Source: Fidelibacterota bacterium (GTDB taxonomy: Bacteria > Fidelibacterota > UBA8477 > JABMPR01). From it: DNA of 42,639 nucleotides. The translations under genes were made by a program, and so were the position numbers. The notes under the pieces were generated by a model. That model searched no databases, was not told the origin of the DNA, and was given only the letters and a program-made list of their open reading frames with translations. The stretch covers positions 1 to 42,639 of the forward strand of contig JAERTG010000053.1 in the NCBI GenBank assembly GCA_016845065.1, in the 5' to 3' direction. Of the stretch, positions 17,844 through 26,313 are shown piece by piece. The first letter of the stretch is position 1, and every line of letters starts with the position of its first letter.

Positions 17844-18299
17844 ATGGACATAAAACTGAAGCAACAGGCCAGCGCCATTACCGAATTGACCTTTGATTTA
17901 CTAAGGTGCTGTGAAGCCAAAGAGAAAATGTTTGCCAAAGACCACGGATTAAAAGTTGCTGAATTCCGTTGTTTAAGAATTGTTGAAGCGGGAAAATCCT
18001 ACTCTGTACAGGAGCTGGCAACCAGTATGCATCTTTCACCAAGTCGCTTGACTAGAATTATCGATGGTCTCTTCGCTGAGAAACTCGTTGACCGTGTTCA
18101 GAGTATCGAGGATCGTCGATTCGCTAAAATCAGCCTGACCAACAAAGGTCAAACTCTGGTTGGAAAACTGAAAGAAGAGTATGCTGATCTACACGGTGAA
18201 ATGCTAAAGGATATTTCTGTTGAAGATAGAGATAAAATATACAATGGTATATCTTTGATGCAGGGTCTGGTAAGTTCCTGGTTGGTAAAGAACGCCTGA
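17844..18299 (+). CDS. MarR-family transcriptional regulator
   Basis: The 151-residue protein is a MarR-type winged helix. Helices at the N-terminus mediate dimerisation. The recognition helix lies in SVQELATSMHLSPSRLTRII (about 53-72), and the wing contains RVQSIEDRRFAKISLT (about 81-96), with the DRR motif that marks the family. MarR proteins usually repress a neighbouring gene and respond to small phenolic or oxidative signals. The closest candidate target is the divergent flavin reductase gene. A strong terminator follows directly, so this is a single-gene transcript. The effector is unknown. Confidence 0.9.
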   Translation: MDIKLKQQASAITELTFDLLRCCEAKEKMFAKDHGLKVAEFRCLRIVEAGKSYSVQELATSMHLSPSRLTRIIDGLFAEKLVDRVQSIEDRRFAKISLTNKGQTLVGKLKEEYADLHGEMLKDISVEDRDKIYNGISLMQGLVSSWLVKNA

Positions 18300-18319
18300 T
18301 TCAGATTGAAAATTGTATG

Positions 18320-18347
18320 AAAAAGTCCGGTTTTTACCGGACTTTTT
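18320..18347 (+). terminator. Rho-independent terminator after the MarR gene
   Basis: A 12-bp perfect stem, AAAAAGTCCGGT (18320-18331) and ACCGGACTTTTT (18336-18347), encloses a TTTT loop and is followed by more T residues. It lies 20 bases after the MarR stop. The A-rich 5' arm and T-rich 3' arm would allow action in both directions, but only the plus direction is needed. Confidence 0.92.
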
Positions 18348-18396
18348 TTATTTCACATATGGAACAATTGACACTATAAAGACTTGGACAAACAGG

Positions 18397-18858
18397 ATGA
18401 ATAAGCTAGCAACATTATGTTACCTGCGTAACGGTGAGAAAACCTTGATGCTTCACCGCAATAAAAAAGCTAATGATATGCATGAAGGGAAATGGAATGG
18501 ACTCGGTGGTAAGGTGGAGGGAGGGGAATCTCCAGAAACATGTGCAATCCGAGAAGTACTTGAGGAATCTGGTCTGAGAGTAACCAATCCTCAACTCAAA
18601 GGCTTTATAACATTTCCTAATTTTGACGGTGAGAATGATTGGTATGTTCATGTATTCCGCTTCGATGATTTTTCAGGTGAATTGATTGATTCACCTGAAG
18701 GCCAACTCCAGTGGATTGACAATGCTGATCTCAAAGATATCCCACTTTGGGAAGGAGATCGGATTTTTATGGATTGGCTGGATCACCCGGGTATTTTCTC
18801 CGCGGTTTTTAATTATGATTCAGGGAAACTTCTTAATTGGAATGTGACCTGGTATTAA
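18397..18858 (+). CDS. Nudix hydrolase, MutT/8-oxo-dGTPase-like
   Basis: From the ATG at 18397 the protein has 153 residues. It contains a complete Nudix box, starting at GGKVEGGE and ending REVLEESGL (about residues 37-60), matching G-x5-E-x7-REUXEEXGU. It resembles MutT-type 8-oxo-dGTP diphosphatases, with the early MLHRNKKANDMHEGKWNGLGG segment of that group. The upstream part of the frame runs through the terminator and is ignored. GGA at 18386-18388 is a weak ribosome binding site. Its exact nucleotide substrate cannot be told. The downstream receptor gene starts 47 bases later. Confidence 0.88.
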   Translation: MNKLATLCYLRNGEKTLMLHRNKKANDMHEGKWNGLGGKVEGGESPETCAIREVLEESGLRVTNPQLKGFITFPNFDGENDWYVHVFRFDDFSGELIDSPEGQLQWIDNADLKDIPLWEGDRIFMDWLDHPGIFSAVFNYDSGKLLNWNVTWY

Positions 18859-18866
18859 GGTATAAT
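18837..18866 (+). promoter_or_regulatory. Possible promoter for the TonB-dependent receptor gene
   Basis: TATAAT at 18861-18866 is a perfect -10 box. TTGGAA at 18837-18842 is a partial -35 with an 18-base spacer. It overlaps the end of the Nudix gene and lies about 40 bases before the receptor start, so the receptor may have its own transcript. The -35 match is weak. Confidence 0.4.
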
Positions 18867-18905
18867 GTATATGTTATTGAAATTTTTTGGGGAATGAGAA
18901 AAAAA

Positions 18906-21077
18906 ATGAAAAAATCCTATAGTCGACTACTCATCTTTTTACTGTCCGTGCCCGTGTTGTTTGGTCAAATCAAATCCATTTCCGGTACCATCAGGAATTC
19001 GGTTACACTTGAACCCCTACCATATGCCAATCTTGTCATTAAGGGGACCTATCTAGGCGGAACCTCCAATGTTGATGGTTACTTTTACCTCAGCGGTTTG
19101 TCTCATGATAGCCTGCAGGTTGTCTGTTCCTATATGGGCTATAATTCATTTGGTAAAAAATTCTTTTTCGAGGATGATACACATATCATCATACCCATCC
19201 ATATGGAGCCCCAAACTTTGGGTGGTGAGGAAGTTGTGGTTGTGGATTCGCTTCTGGATATACCTGAACATACAATTACATCACAGCTTCCAGGACCCGA
19301 ACAACCAAAAGATATTGAATTAATGGAAGCTCAGGAACTTGCTGGTAGTGGTTTCTCATATGAGTTATTAGCCCCGACTCGCTGGCTGCATCCTACTGGT
19401 GAATACACCAGGTATGTTATTGACGGTGTACCCGTAGAAAATACAAGACACTTGTACAATATTTACCCAGCATTCAATCTAGATGCTGTGAAACATATTG
19501 AAAATCATGGTGCAGGAAATGTGAGGCAAACCACAACTGATCCAGTAGGTACCACTGAATTAATCTATAAAGAGGGTAACAGAGCCAACACAGATGTCCG
19601 TGCAATTCTGGGATTAGTGGAGAGTGGACTAACCACATCGGGTCCACATCCTGCTGGTGGATCATGGTATTTCTCTGGACGGCGGGTAGATTTTGATGCG
19701 ATTTATTCTCTAAGTACGACTCAATCGGATAGTGTATATCGTAGATTCAGACCAGATTATTATTTTTATGATTTGAACGGTAAGATCACTTTTGACATCA
19801 GTGAGGATACCAAAGTTTCAGGCAATATGTATCTCACGTTTGACAAGCTGCATTGGCTTGGGGCACAGGGGCGGAGCGCTCACTCCAGTTGGTATAACAG
19901 CTTTATCTCGGCACGCATCCAGCATCGATTTAGCCCCCGATTAGCTACCCTTACAAATCTCTATGGGAAGAATTATCATACCTTCCTTCGTTCAGACCAG
20001 ATTCCTTTCAGTTTATCCCAGGACCTAAACGGAGATTTTACTAATGACTTGAGAACATATGGCGTTTCCACCCATGCTGAGTACTTCCTGGGGCGCAATA
20101 ATATGGTATCAGCAGGAATGAGTGCTGAGCTACTCAACTCAGACCTGGCTTATGTGGATTCCAGTGCTCTCAATGATGTTTCTGGATTGATTTTTAAGGC
20201 CAAGGCTGGCTATCGATATACACTTCCTTATAATCTTTCAACTGATGTGGGGCTACAAACCGTTTATTCTTCATTCGCAGAGAAACTCGCTGTCAATCCA
20301 AGTTTGCGTGTTGATTGGTCCCCTTCAAATATTTATTCCGCCTATTTCTCGATGGTCCAATCCACTCCAACGAACAGGGAGGTATCTCTTTCCAACACCT
20401 TGAGTCAGCCACTACTGGATATTCTGATACCTGTGGATAAAAGTCTTACCATGCCGGGAGAGGTGGATTTTAGTCTCGGTGGAAGCTTCATGCCACGTAT
20501 AGGATACAACCTCTCTGGAGAAGTATTTACACATCTTCTGGAAAATCCTACGCTTCTGGATAGCAGTTGGCAGGGTGATTTCAGTTCACAGGACAAGTGG
20601 TTGGTTCCATACGAATCTGGTCTTGTTAGTGGTCTCAATCTTTCCCTGGAGAAATTAACTCCCGGATTTCGGACTCTGACAAAATATCGGTTCTCCACAG
20701 CAACCCTCACTGACACGACTGGAGTAAAGAATCTGTTACCTGGGCATAGGCAACATGAATTTTATTTTACTCTAGATGGAAAATTCAGAGATAATATGGG
20801 TTATAAAATGGATTTCTCCCTTGCTTCGGGGAAACGATATTTTGATGGCAATCAGGATTGGAAATGGTCGTCAGCCTATCATCGACTTGATTTATCCTTC
20901 TATCGTGAGGTTTCATGGGAAAGGGTAAATGGGAAGGTTAGTTTAAAACTAATAAATCTGACTAATAGCAAGAATCTGGACTTTGAGGAAGATACCTGGG
21001 TTACAAACAGTCTTCAGGATCGAACCTTTGTGCTCCTGCCAATCATGCCAACTATCAATTTTGATTTTATTTTCTAA
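18906..21077 (+). CDS. TonB-dependent receptor-like outer-membrane protein
   Basis: The predicted 723-residue protein begins with a signal peptide (MKKSYSRLLIFLLSVPVLFG). A CarboxypepD_reg-like beta-sandwich follows (about 24-100, with PLPYANLVIKGTYLGGTSNVDGYF-like residues), then a plug-like part (about 120-220) and a long stretch of amphipathic beta-strands ending in an aromatic residue (NFDFIF), typical of an outer-membrane barrel. It probably imports or binds a ligand with TonB energy. No TonB box or substrate is recognisable, and it is shorter than SusC proteins. I chose ATG 18906. ATG 18894 directly follows GGGGA and is an alternative adding four residues. A shared terminator follows. 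Confidence 0.82.
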   Translation: MKKSYSRLLIFLLSVPVLFGQIKSISGTIRNSVTLEPLPYANLVIKGTYLGGTSNVDGYFYLSGLSHDSLQVVCSYMGYNSFGKKFFFEDDTHIIIPIHMEPQTLGGEEVVVVDSLLDIPEHTITSQLPGPEQPKDIELMEAQELAGSGFSYELLAPTRWLHPTGEYTRYVIDGVPVENTRHLYNIYPAFNLDAVKHIENHGAGNVRQTTTDPVGTTELIYKEGNRANTDVRAILGLVESGLTTSGPHPAGGSWYFSGRRVDFDAIYSLSTTQSDSVYRRFRPDYYFYDLNGKITFDISEDTKVSGNMYLTFDKLHWLGAQGRSAHSSWYNSFISARIQHRFSPRLATLTNLYGKNYHTFLRSDQIPFSLSQDLNGDFTNDLRTYGVSTHAEYFLGRNNMVSAGMSAELLNSDLAYVDSSALNDVSGLIFKAKAGYRYTLPYNLSTDVGLQTVYSSFAEKLAVNPSLRVDWSPSNIYSAYFSMVQSTPTNREVSLSNTLSQPLLDILIPVDKSLTMPGEVDFSLGGSFMPRIGYNLSGEVFTHLLENPTLLDSSWQGDFSSQDKWLVPYESGLVSGLNLSLEKLTPGFRTLTKYRFSTATLTDTTGVKNLLPGHRQHEFYFTLDGKFRDNMGYKMDFSLASGKRYFDGNQDWKWSSAYHRLDLSFYREVSWERVNGKVSLKLINLTNSKNLDFEEDTWVTNSLQDRTFVLLPIMPTINFDFIF

Positions 21078-21092
21078 ACTAAAATGAAATAA

Positions 21093-21124
21093 AAAAAGGG
21101 CTATCCGATTGGATAGCCCTTTTT
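21093..21124. terminator. Bidirectional terminator between receptor and ppk2
   Basis: A 14-bp perfect stem, AAAAAGGGCTATCC (21093-21106) and GGATAGCCCTTTTT (21111-21124), has a four-base loop GATT. A and T tracts flank both sides, so it can end transcripts from the receptor gene (plus) and from the ppk2 gene (minus), whose stops lie 15 and 9 bases away. Confidence 0.92.
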
Positions 21125-21133
21125 ATTTAAAGA

Positions 21134-22156
21134 TCAACCAGGCAAGTCACCTGGTGTCATCAGTAGTTCTTCCATCAGTTTCAGCTCCTTGATGCCCGAG
21201 ACGAGGATATTGGAATTCGTCTTAAAGTTTTCCTTACCCAGCTTACCCTCGTAGTCCATTTTTCTTAGGATGTACTTGATAGTATTCAAGCGAGCCAATT
21301 TCTTGTTGTCAGATCGGATAATGGTCCATGGAGCGATGGTTCTGTTGGTTTCCGACAGCATTTGAAATTTCTTAACAGAATACTGATCCCAAAGATTTTG
21401 GGCTTCCATATCCACAGGAGATATTTTGTACTGTTTGAGAGGATCGGTTTCCCTTGCTTTGAACCGTGCGAGCTGTTCTTCTTTTGAAACGGAAAAATAA
21501 AACTTAAAAAGTTTGATTCCATCCTTCACCAGCATTTGCTCAAACAAGGGGACATCTTTAATAAAGCGTTTATTCTGCTCATCTGTGCAAAAACCCATAA
21601 TGGGCTCAACCATAGCGCGGTTGTACCAGCTGCGATCAAACAGAACAATCTCACCTCCGGCAGGGAGATGTTGAATGTATCGTTGGAAATACCATTGTCT
21701 TGTTTCAACATCACTGGGTTTTTCCAGAGCAACTACACGAGCACCACGAGGGTTGAGATGTTCTGTAATTCGTTTGATGGTACCACCCTTGCCAGCAGCA
21801 TCCCGTCCCTCAAAGATCATGAGTATCCTTAGATCATGCTCCTTGACATGGTTTTGCAGTTTGAGTAATTCTATTTGAAGTCGCTTGAGCTCAATCTCAT
21901 AATCAAGGGTTTTCTTTTTTACGTAGACGGCTACTCGGCTTTTGGTCTTACTGGCATCCTTATTTTTCGTGGCAGTGCCTTCATGTAAATGAATCTTTTT
22001 TGGTCTGGCAGGCTTAGCTGGTGTCGCTTTAGTTTCTACCTTTACAGGTGGAATCTTTTTTGGATCCACAGGAGCTGGAGGCGCCTTGGTGACAGGCTTT
22101 GTTGCACGCCCTCTTCTTACTGGTGATGGTGTTGGGGCTGGTGTTTTTTTGTCCAT
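21134..22156 (-). CDS. ppk2: Polyphosphate kinase 2 family protein, with basic N-terminal tail
   Basis: The 340 residues comprise an N-terminal tail of about 85 residues rich in Pro, Ala and Lys, then a PPK2 domain. The domain has Walker A GRDAAGKGG (117-125), the FDRSWYNRA Walker B motif (173-181) followed by EPIMGFC, and the lid region around 220-245 (SKEEQLARFKARETDPLKQY). PPK2 enzymes move phosphate between polyphosphate and nucleotides, mostly making ATP or GTP from polyphosphate. The tail is not part of the catalytic fold and could hold polyphosphate or nucleic acid (inference). It lies 17 bases after a second ppk2 gene in the same direction. Confidence 0.92.
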   Translation of the reverse strand: MDKKTPAPTPSPVRRGRATKPVTKAPPAPVDPKKIPPVKVETKATPAKPARPKKIHLHEGTATKNKDASKTKSRVAVYVKKKTLDYEIELKRLQIELLKLQNHVKEHDLRILMIFEGRDAAGKGGTIKRITEHLNPRGARVVALEKPSDVETRQWYFQRYIQHLPAGGEIVLFDRSWYNRAMVEPIMGFCTDEQNKRFIKDVPLFEQMLVKDGIKLFKFYFSVSKEEQLARFKARETDPLKQYKISPVDMEAQNLWDQYSVKKFQMLSETNRTIAPWTIIRSDNKKLARLNTIKYILRKMDYEGKLGKENFKTNSNILVSGIKELKLMEELLMTPGDLPG

Positions 22157-22173
22157 AATAATTACCCTCTTAC

Positions 22174-23148
22174 TTACCCAATAAATCTACCATGTCTACG
22201 GCGCTGACGCTCCATTATTTTTAACTCACGTTCCCCTGTAATAACAACATCGTCATTGGGCTGAAAATTTAAGCTTCTGCTTCGTCCACGGTAGGGGATA
22301 GAGTTTAATATTAATTTCATGGTCTCCAATCTGGCAGCATGCTTGCTATCAGAGCGGATAATATACCATGGAGCTTCCTTTGAATTGGTCTTTTGAAGCA
22401 GTTTAAATTTTTTCGCTGAAAACTCATCCCATAAGTCTTGAGCCTGTAAGTCAACCTCACTAAGTTTCCATTGGCGAAGAGGATCATTCATTCGCCTTTC
22501 AAACCGCCTGTTTTGTTCTTCCTTAGAAACTGAAAAATAAAGCTTCAGCAGAATAGTTTTTGAATCAGATATAAAGTTTTTCTCATAAGAGTTAACGGTG
22601 TTGAGAAATTCACGATACTGTCTATCCGTGCAAAACCCCATGACAGGTTCTACTAGCGCTCGGTTATACCAACTCCTATCGAAGAGAACCATTTCACCTA
22701 CAGCTGGGAATCGCTCTATATAACGCTTGAGGTGTAGCTCAGATTGTTGGCGATGTGAGGGTTTTCCTGGTACTTCAATACGATAACGTTTCTCATTCAT
22801 GTATCGCGTAAGACGCCGAATTGTGCCCCCTTTTCCAGAAGCATCTCGACCATCAAAAAGGATGATCATTTTTTTGCCGACACGCTCGATGTGTTGCTGA
22901 AGCTTGATAAGTTCAGCTTGATAGGGTTTCAATTCCTCACTTTGTTGATACTTCCCTAAAGCGGCACTAACGATGCGATCTTTTTGCTTTTTTTTGAGAA
23001 CATCCTTGATCTCATCCATACCAGCTTTTCCTGAAGATGGATCAATTTTTTTCTCAGCCTTGGTAACAACCGACCGGATTGTATGCTGAGGTTTTGGATC
23101 AGAAACTGGTCCCTGAACTGGTTGTTCGATGTTTTCGTCTTGAATCAC
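22174..23148 (-). CDS. ppk2: Polyphosphate kinase 2 family protein, second paralogue
   Basis: The 324-residue protein is a second PPK2, with Walker A GRDASGKGG (100-108), FDRSWYNRALVEPVMGFC and the lid (SKEEQNRRFERRMNDPLRQW). Its own N-terminal tail of about 75 residues is charged, with a Lys-rich stretch KKKQKDR near 52-58, and differs from the tail of the downstream copy. All key residues are present, so both copies should be active. The two probably arose by duplication and then diverged; they may differ in nucleotide preference (mono- versus diphosphate), which I cannot tell by eye. It is the first gene of this pair; its promoter should be in 23149-23404. Confidence 0.92.
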   Translation of the reverse strand: MIQDENIEQPVQGPVSDPKPQHTIRSVVTKAEKKIDPSSGKAGMDEIKDVLKKKQKDRIVSAALGKYQQSEELKPYQAELIKLQQHIERVGKKMIILFDGRDASGKGGTIRRLTRYMNEKRYRIEVPGKPSHRQQSELHLKRYIERFPAVGEMVLFDRSWYNRALVEPVMGFCTDRQYREFLNTVNSYEKNFISDSKTILLKLYFSVSKEEQNRRFERRMNDPLRQWKLSEVDLQAQDLWDEFSAKKFKLLQKTNSKEAPWYIIRSDSKHAARLETMKLILNSIPYRGRSRSLNFQPNDDVVITGERELKIMERQRRRHGRFIG

Positions 23149-23404
23149 GTTATCTCTCCCGAAAACTTTTTTAAATCTGATCTAGTTATTACCTGAAACC
23201 TGGCGTTGTCACATGTTTCACCAGTGCAGCGCTGGTTTGAGCATGGGACAATGGATTGGTAAGGTTTATTGATTAATTCAGGTTGAAAATAGAACATGTA
23301 TCAAATAGTTTTCTCTTTTCCGGGCATACCGAGAAACTCCCCAGCCCGATGTCAAATTCCCCCGAATATGATTAAATTGTTGCTGTTAAGTCAGCTATCA
23401 GAGT

Positions 23405-24190
23405 CTAGTTGAACTCGTCGAACAAAACCTTGTAAGTCACATATGAAATATTCTTGGCTTCAACTCCAGGTGGTAGTTTCACTTCCACTCTAAAAAGAGA
23501 AGACTCACCAGCGGAAAGAGAGCTCTCACTGATTACACCAGAATAAAAGGAATAGGGTTCGCCACTAATATATGATGAATCCTGTGCGATTATTGTGGTG
23601 CGTTTATCATGGAGGCGAAAACGAACTCTCACGAAATCCGCACGTCGCATACCTTTGTTAGTAACTTGTCCTATGAAGACACGGCTGTCTGTATGACGTT
23701 GATCTTCGAATTCACCTTTCAGCACCACATCAGCGTGAAGACGATCAAAGGGTTTAAGCTCCTTGATGTTCTCTTGAACAATTGAAAGGGTACCGATATT
23801 GGTTTGAACAATAATTTTATCCAGATCTTCTGAAAGAATTTTTCCCTGTACAACAGTTCCATTTTTTAGCGTGATCTCACTGATTTTTTCAGGGAAATTA
23901 ACCAGACGCTTAATTTCTTTGCGAATCCTCGGTGCGCTCAGGTCATCATATTCGCGTAGCTGGAGACGCATGCGATCCATGTCATTCTGAATCTGACTTA
24001 CTTCCCGGCGGAGTTCCATAACCAGGCTATCTGATCCTTGTACTCTGACACTGGGTTCAAAAAACTCACGTTTGTCCGAGCCTTCACTGGTTCCAGCTGT
24101 TTTCTTTTTCTTCTGGGAAAGACCCACGAGAGGCAGCAAAACGATGATGATTAGTAGCAGGGTCTTCGAATAATTTCTCAGTACAGTCAT
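23405..24190 (-). CDS. Secreted coiled-coil protein of unknown function with FxLYD-like domain
   Basis: I do not recognise a named family for the whole 261-residue protein. The N-terminus has a signal peptide (basic start, LLLIIIVLLPLVGLS) followed by a Lys-rich patch. Residues about 55-95 form a probable coiled coil (LVMELRREVSQIQNDMDRMRLQL). Residues about 105-150 look like a small Sm/SH3-like beta-barrel (LKNGTVVQGKILSEDLDKI...IGTLSI). The C-terminal 100 residues resemble an FxLYD-type extracytoplasmic beta-sandwich. The ATG at 24190 overlaps the stop of the HEAT-repeat lipoprotein (TAATG), so the two are translationally coupled and probably act together in the envelope. Confidence 0.75.
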   Translation of the reverse strand: MTVLRNYSKTLLLIIIVLLPLVGLSQKKKKTAGTSEGSDKREFFEPSVRVQGSDSLVMELRREVSQIQNDMDRMRLQLREYDDLSAPRIRKEIKRLVNFPEKISEITLKNGTVVQGKILSEDLDKIIVQTNIGTLSIVQENIKELKPFDRLHADVVLKGEFEDQRHTDSRVFIGQVTNKGMRRADFVRVRFRLHDKRTTIIAQDSSYISGEPYSFYSGVISESSLSAGESSLFRVEVKLPPGVEAKNISYVTYKVLFDEFN

Positions 24191-25293
24191 TATTCACGCT
24201 CCCATTCGCTTTGGGTTTTTCGAGCAACATGCTGTAATTTCTGTTGGAGTGCGGGATCATCGATTGACTCGACTAAGTCTCTAAGATCATTGTAGAAAAT
24301 ATAATTGTCTGGGTTACCCAATATATCGATCAACTGAGTTGTAATCACGGGGTCTTTGTAAGCTGAGAGAGAAACAATCGCTCTTTTACGAAATCGACTG
24401 GGCATCTGATCATCACGAGCCACCTTCACGAGAGCCATTTTTAATTCTGGATCATCAAAGTTACCCAATGATGTGGTAATAGCATCCAACATTCCATAAT
24501 AGGTTGCTTGCTCATTATGTAAGGCATCAATCATACTTGACAATAGACGCTCATCCTTCATTTCATCCATAATGGAAATGGCGTATGTTTTCACCTCGTC
24601 CTGTGTTGCAGGATTACTCAGCATTTCCGCCAGTAGACGAGCAACAGCTGGATCGTTTTTAGTTGCCAGAATCTCGACAGCCAGATTTCGAATAGAGATG
24701 TCAATTTTTTTGTTTTTTGCGATGGACATGAGGATGGGTACCACGCGAGCATCATCCATTTTCCCCAGGGTGAGAGTTAAATTTTCTAAGAATGAGGCGT
24801 AATCTTCAGTAGCATCAGCATATAACTTCAGAATGAGAGCTACGGAACGGGCATCCACCTGGTCTTCAATGATGGTAAACATTTCATCACGAACGGTTAC
24901 ATAACCTGTACGACTAACAGCCATTGCCTGCAAAATGGTTTTGGTATTTTCAGCGTCCTTGGTTTTTCCAAGAGCTTGAAGCCCTGTTTGGAAAAGGGTA
25001 TAATCAAGATCACTACCATCTTTTAAGGAATTTCTGATGGCTTGTATACCTACTGGATCATTGGATTCAATGACCTTTAACATGGCTTCCTTCCGAACTT
25101 CCACAGGTAATGTCGTGTCTCTATAGAAGCTAATAAGGTTGTTCAGGGCCTTTTTGTTTCCATCCCTGTATTCACTGTAAGCCTCATCAATTCCGGCCTT
25201 GGTCGCCTCCTTGTTAGAGCTGCAATTGCTAACAGATCCAATGACGAGACCAAGCATCAGGATCATAAGTACTTGTTTGGATAAATGCTTCAT
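24190..25293 (-). CDS. HEAT-repeat lipoprotein
   Basis: From the ATG at 25293 the protein has 367 residues. A hydrophobic signal ends at SVSNC, with C24 the likely lipidated cysteine followed by Ser-Ser; Asn before Cys is a departure from the usual lipobox. The rest is a chain of HEAT-type helical repeats (for example DARVVPILMSIAKNKKIDISIRNLAVEILATKNDPAVARLLAEML), which serve as protein-binding scaffolds. GGA seven bases before this ATG supports it over ATG 25305 and the TTG at 25308. It overlaps the next gene by one base. The binding partner is unknown; the coupled secreted coiled-coil protein is the first candidate. Confidence 0.82.
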   Translation of the reverse strand: MKHLSKQVLMILMLGLVIGSVSNCSSNKEATKAGIDEAYSEYRDGNKKALNNLISFYRDTTLPVEVRKEAMLKVIESNDPVGIQAIRNSLKDGSDLDYTLFQTGLQALGKTKDAENTKTILQAMAVSRTGYVTVRDEMFTIIEDQVDARSVALILKLYADATEDYASFLENLTLTLGKMDDARVVPILMSIAKNKKIDISIRNLAVEILATKNDPAVARLLAEMLSNPATQDEVKTYAISIMDEMKDERLLSSMIDALHNEQATYYGMLDAITTSLGNFDDPELKMALVKVARDDQMPSRFRKRAIVSLSAYKDPVITTQLIDILGNPDNYIFYNDLRDLVESIDDPALQQKLQHVARKTQSEWERE

Positions 25294-25368
25294 GTTGAAA
25301 TCCATCAATTTCTATTCAATAATGTCGAGAAAAGTATCAAATCAGTTTATAGAAAATACAGCTTGATG

Positions 25369-26139
25369 TCAAGGTAATTCCCTTTGTTCCAATTGCTTAA
25401 CAGGCCATTGTTTAAGTGATAGATTCACTCCATCAAAATATCCATAACTGAAATAATTGAGGAAGTCTCCGATGGTGAGAAAGGCATTTTTATCGAACAA
25501 TTTCAACTTTGGATAATGGATATGTCCAGTGATGACGAAATCAGCACCTTCAGCAAATCTATCTTCTGCGAATGAATAATTTTTTCGTATGAGGTTCAAA
25601 TGATCAATGGAGGTCTCTTTATGATACTTTTTTCTACTGCTTTTTGACAGCCAGTTTGCGATCCAATGGGTAACGTTTGGGTGCAGAAGCCATCTGAAAG
25701 CCCAGATGAAGAGAGGGTGTTGTATGACACTACGAAGGCGATGATATCCAACGTCATCAGGATCGAGGCCATCTCCATGATTAAAATAAAATTTCTTATC
25801 GGCAAATTCGATGGTGGCCGCATTTGGGTAAATTTTCACACCGATAGTCTCTGATAAAAAAGGGCCGATCCAGTAATCATGGTTTCCGCCAAAATAGAAG
25901 ATGGGAATTCCCGCATCCACCAGCTCCTTCATTTTTGAATAAACATCCAGATAAGCCTTTGAGACTACATAACCATATTCAAAATAGAAGTCAAACCAAT
26001 CACCAACTATAAACAGGGTAGCTTTTTCAGCTTTGATTTGATCCATGAGTCGGAAAAGTTCTTTTCGGCGCTCGCGCTCAACATCATCGACCTGGATCCG
26101 CAAATGGACATCTGAAAGAAAGTAAGCTGTATTATTCAT
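25369..26139 (-). CDS. lpxH: UDP-2,3-diacylglucosamine hydrolase-like metallophosphoesterase (LpxH)
   Basis: The 256 residues carry the full calcineurin-like motif set: SDVHL (D10, H12), GDWFDF near 47, GNHDYW near 84, HGD near 120 and GHIHYP near 200. This arrangement and the length fit the LpxH family, which removes UMP from UDP-2,3-diacylglucosamine in lipid A synthesis at the inner membrane. The GNHD form rather than GNRD is seen in relatives from FCB bacteria, so a different UDP-sugar or phosphoester substrate cannot be excluded. It is the first gene of the short minus-strand group with the HEAT lipoprotein, 75 bases apart. Confidence 0.8.
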   Translation of the reverse strand: MNNTAYFLSDVHLRIQVDDVERERRKELFRLMDQIKAEKATLFIVGDWFDFYFEYGYVVSKAYLDVYSKMKELVDAGIPIFYFGGNHDYWIGPFLSETIGVKIYPNAATIEFADKKFYFNHGDGLDPDDVGYHRLRSVIQHPLFIWAFRWLLHPNVTHWIANWLSKSSRKKYHKETSIDHLNLIRKNYSFAEDRFAEGADFVITGHIHYPKLKLFDKNAFLTIGDFLNYFSYGYFDGVNLSLKQWPVKQLEQRELP

Positions 26140-26237
26140 TCGTTCAAAATAATCAACTTAAACCAAAGTACTATGCGAATTGTAGGTCTTAATCACGCAA
26201 ACGTTATATGTTGGCAGAAATCAAGTGGTCTGAGCGT

Positions 26238-26266
26238 TTGACAAAGTTCAGGACGAGGTTTATCTT
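26238..26266 (+). promoter_or_regulatory. Sigma-70-type promoter for the 26314-39244 gene train
   Basis: TTGACA at 26238-26243 is a perfect -35 box. TATCTT at 26261-26266 is a good -10 box, 17 bases apart. Transcription would start near 26273, about 40 bases before the ATG at 26314. It lies between divergent lpxH and the metallopeptidase fusion gene. Confidence 0.75.
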
Positions 26267-26313
26267 GATCAGAATTATTGGAACCCAAAGGAGCCCCCCG
26301 GCATACACATAAT

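Noticed and set aside
18313..18396. Upstream part of the Nudix frame
   Set aside because: It runs through the terminator hairpin and is not Nudix-like.
26278..26313. TTG start for the peptidase-propeller-barrel gene
   Set aside because: It would place 12 residues without signal-peptide character before a good signal peptide beginning at 26314.
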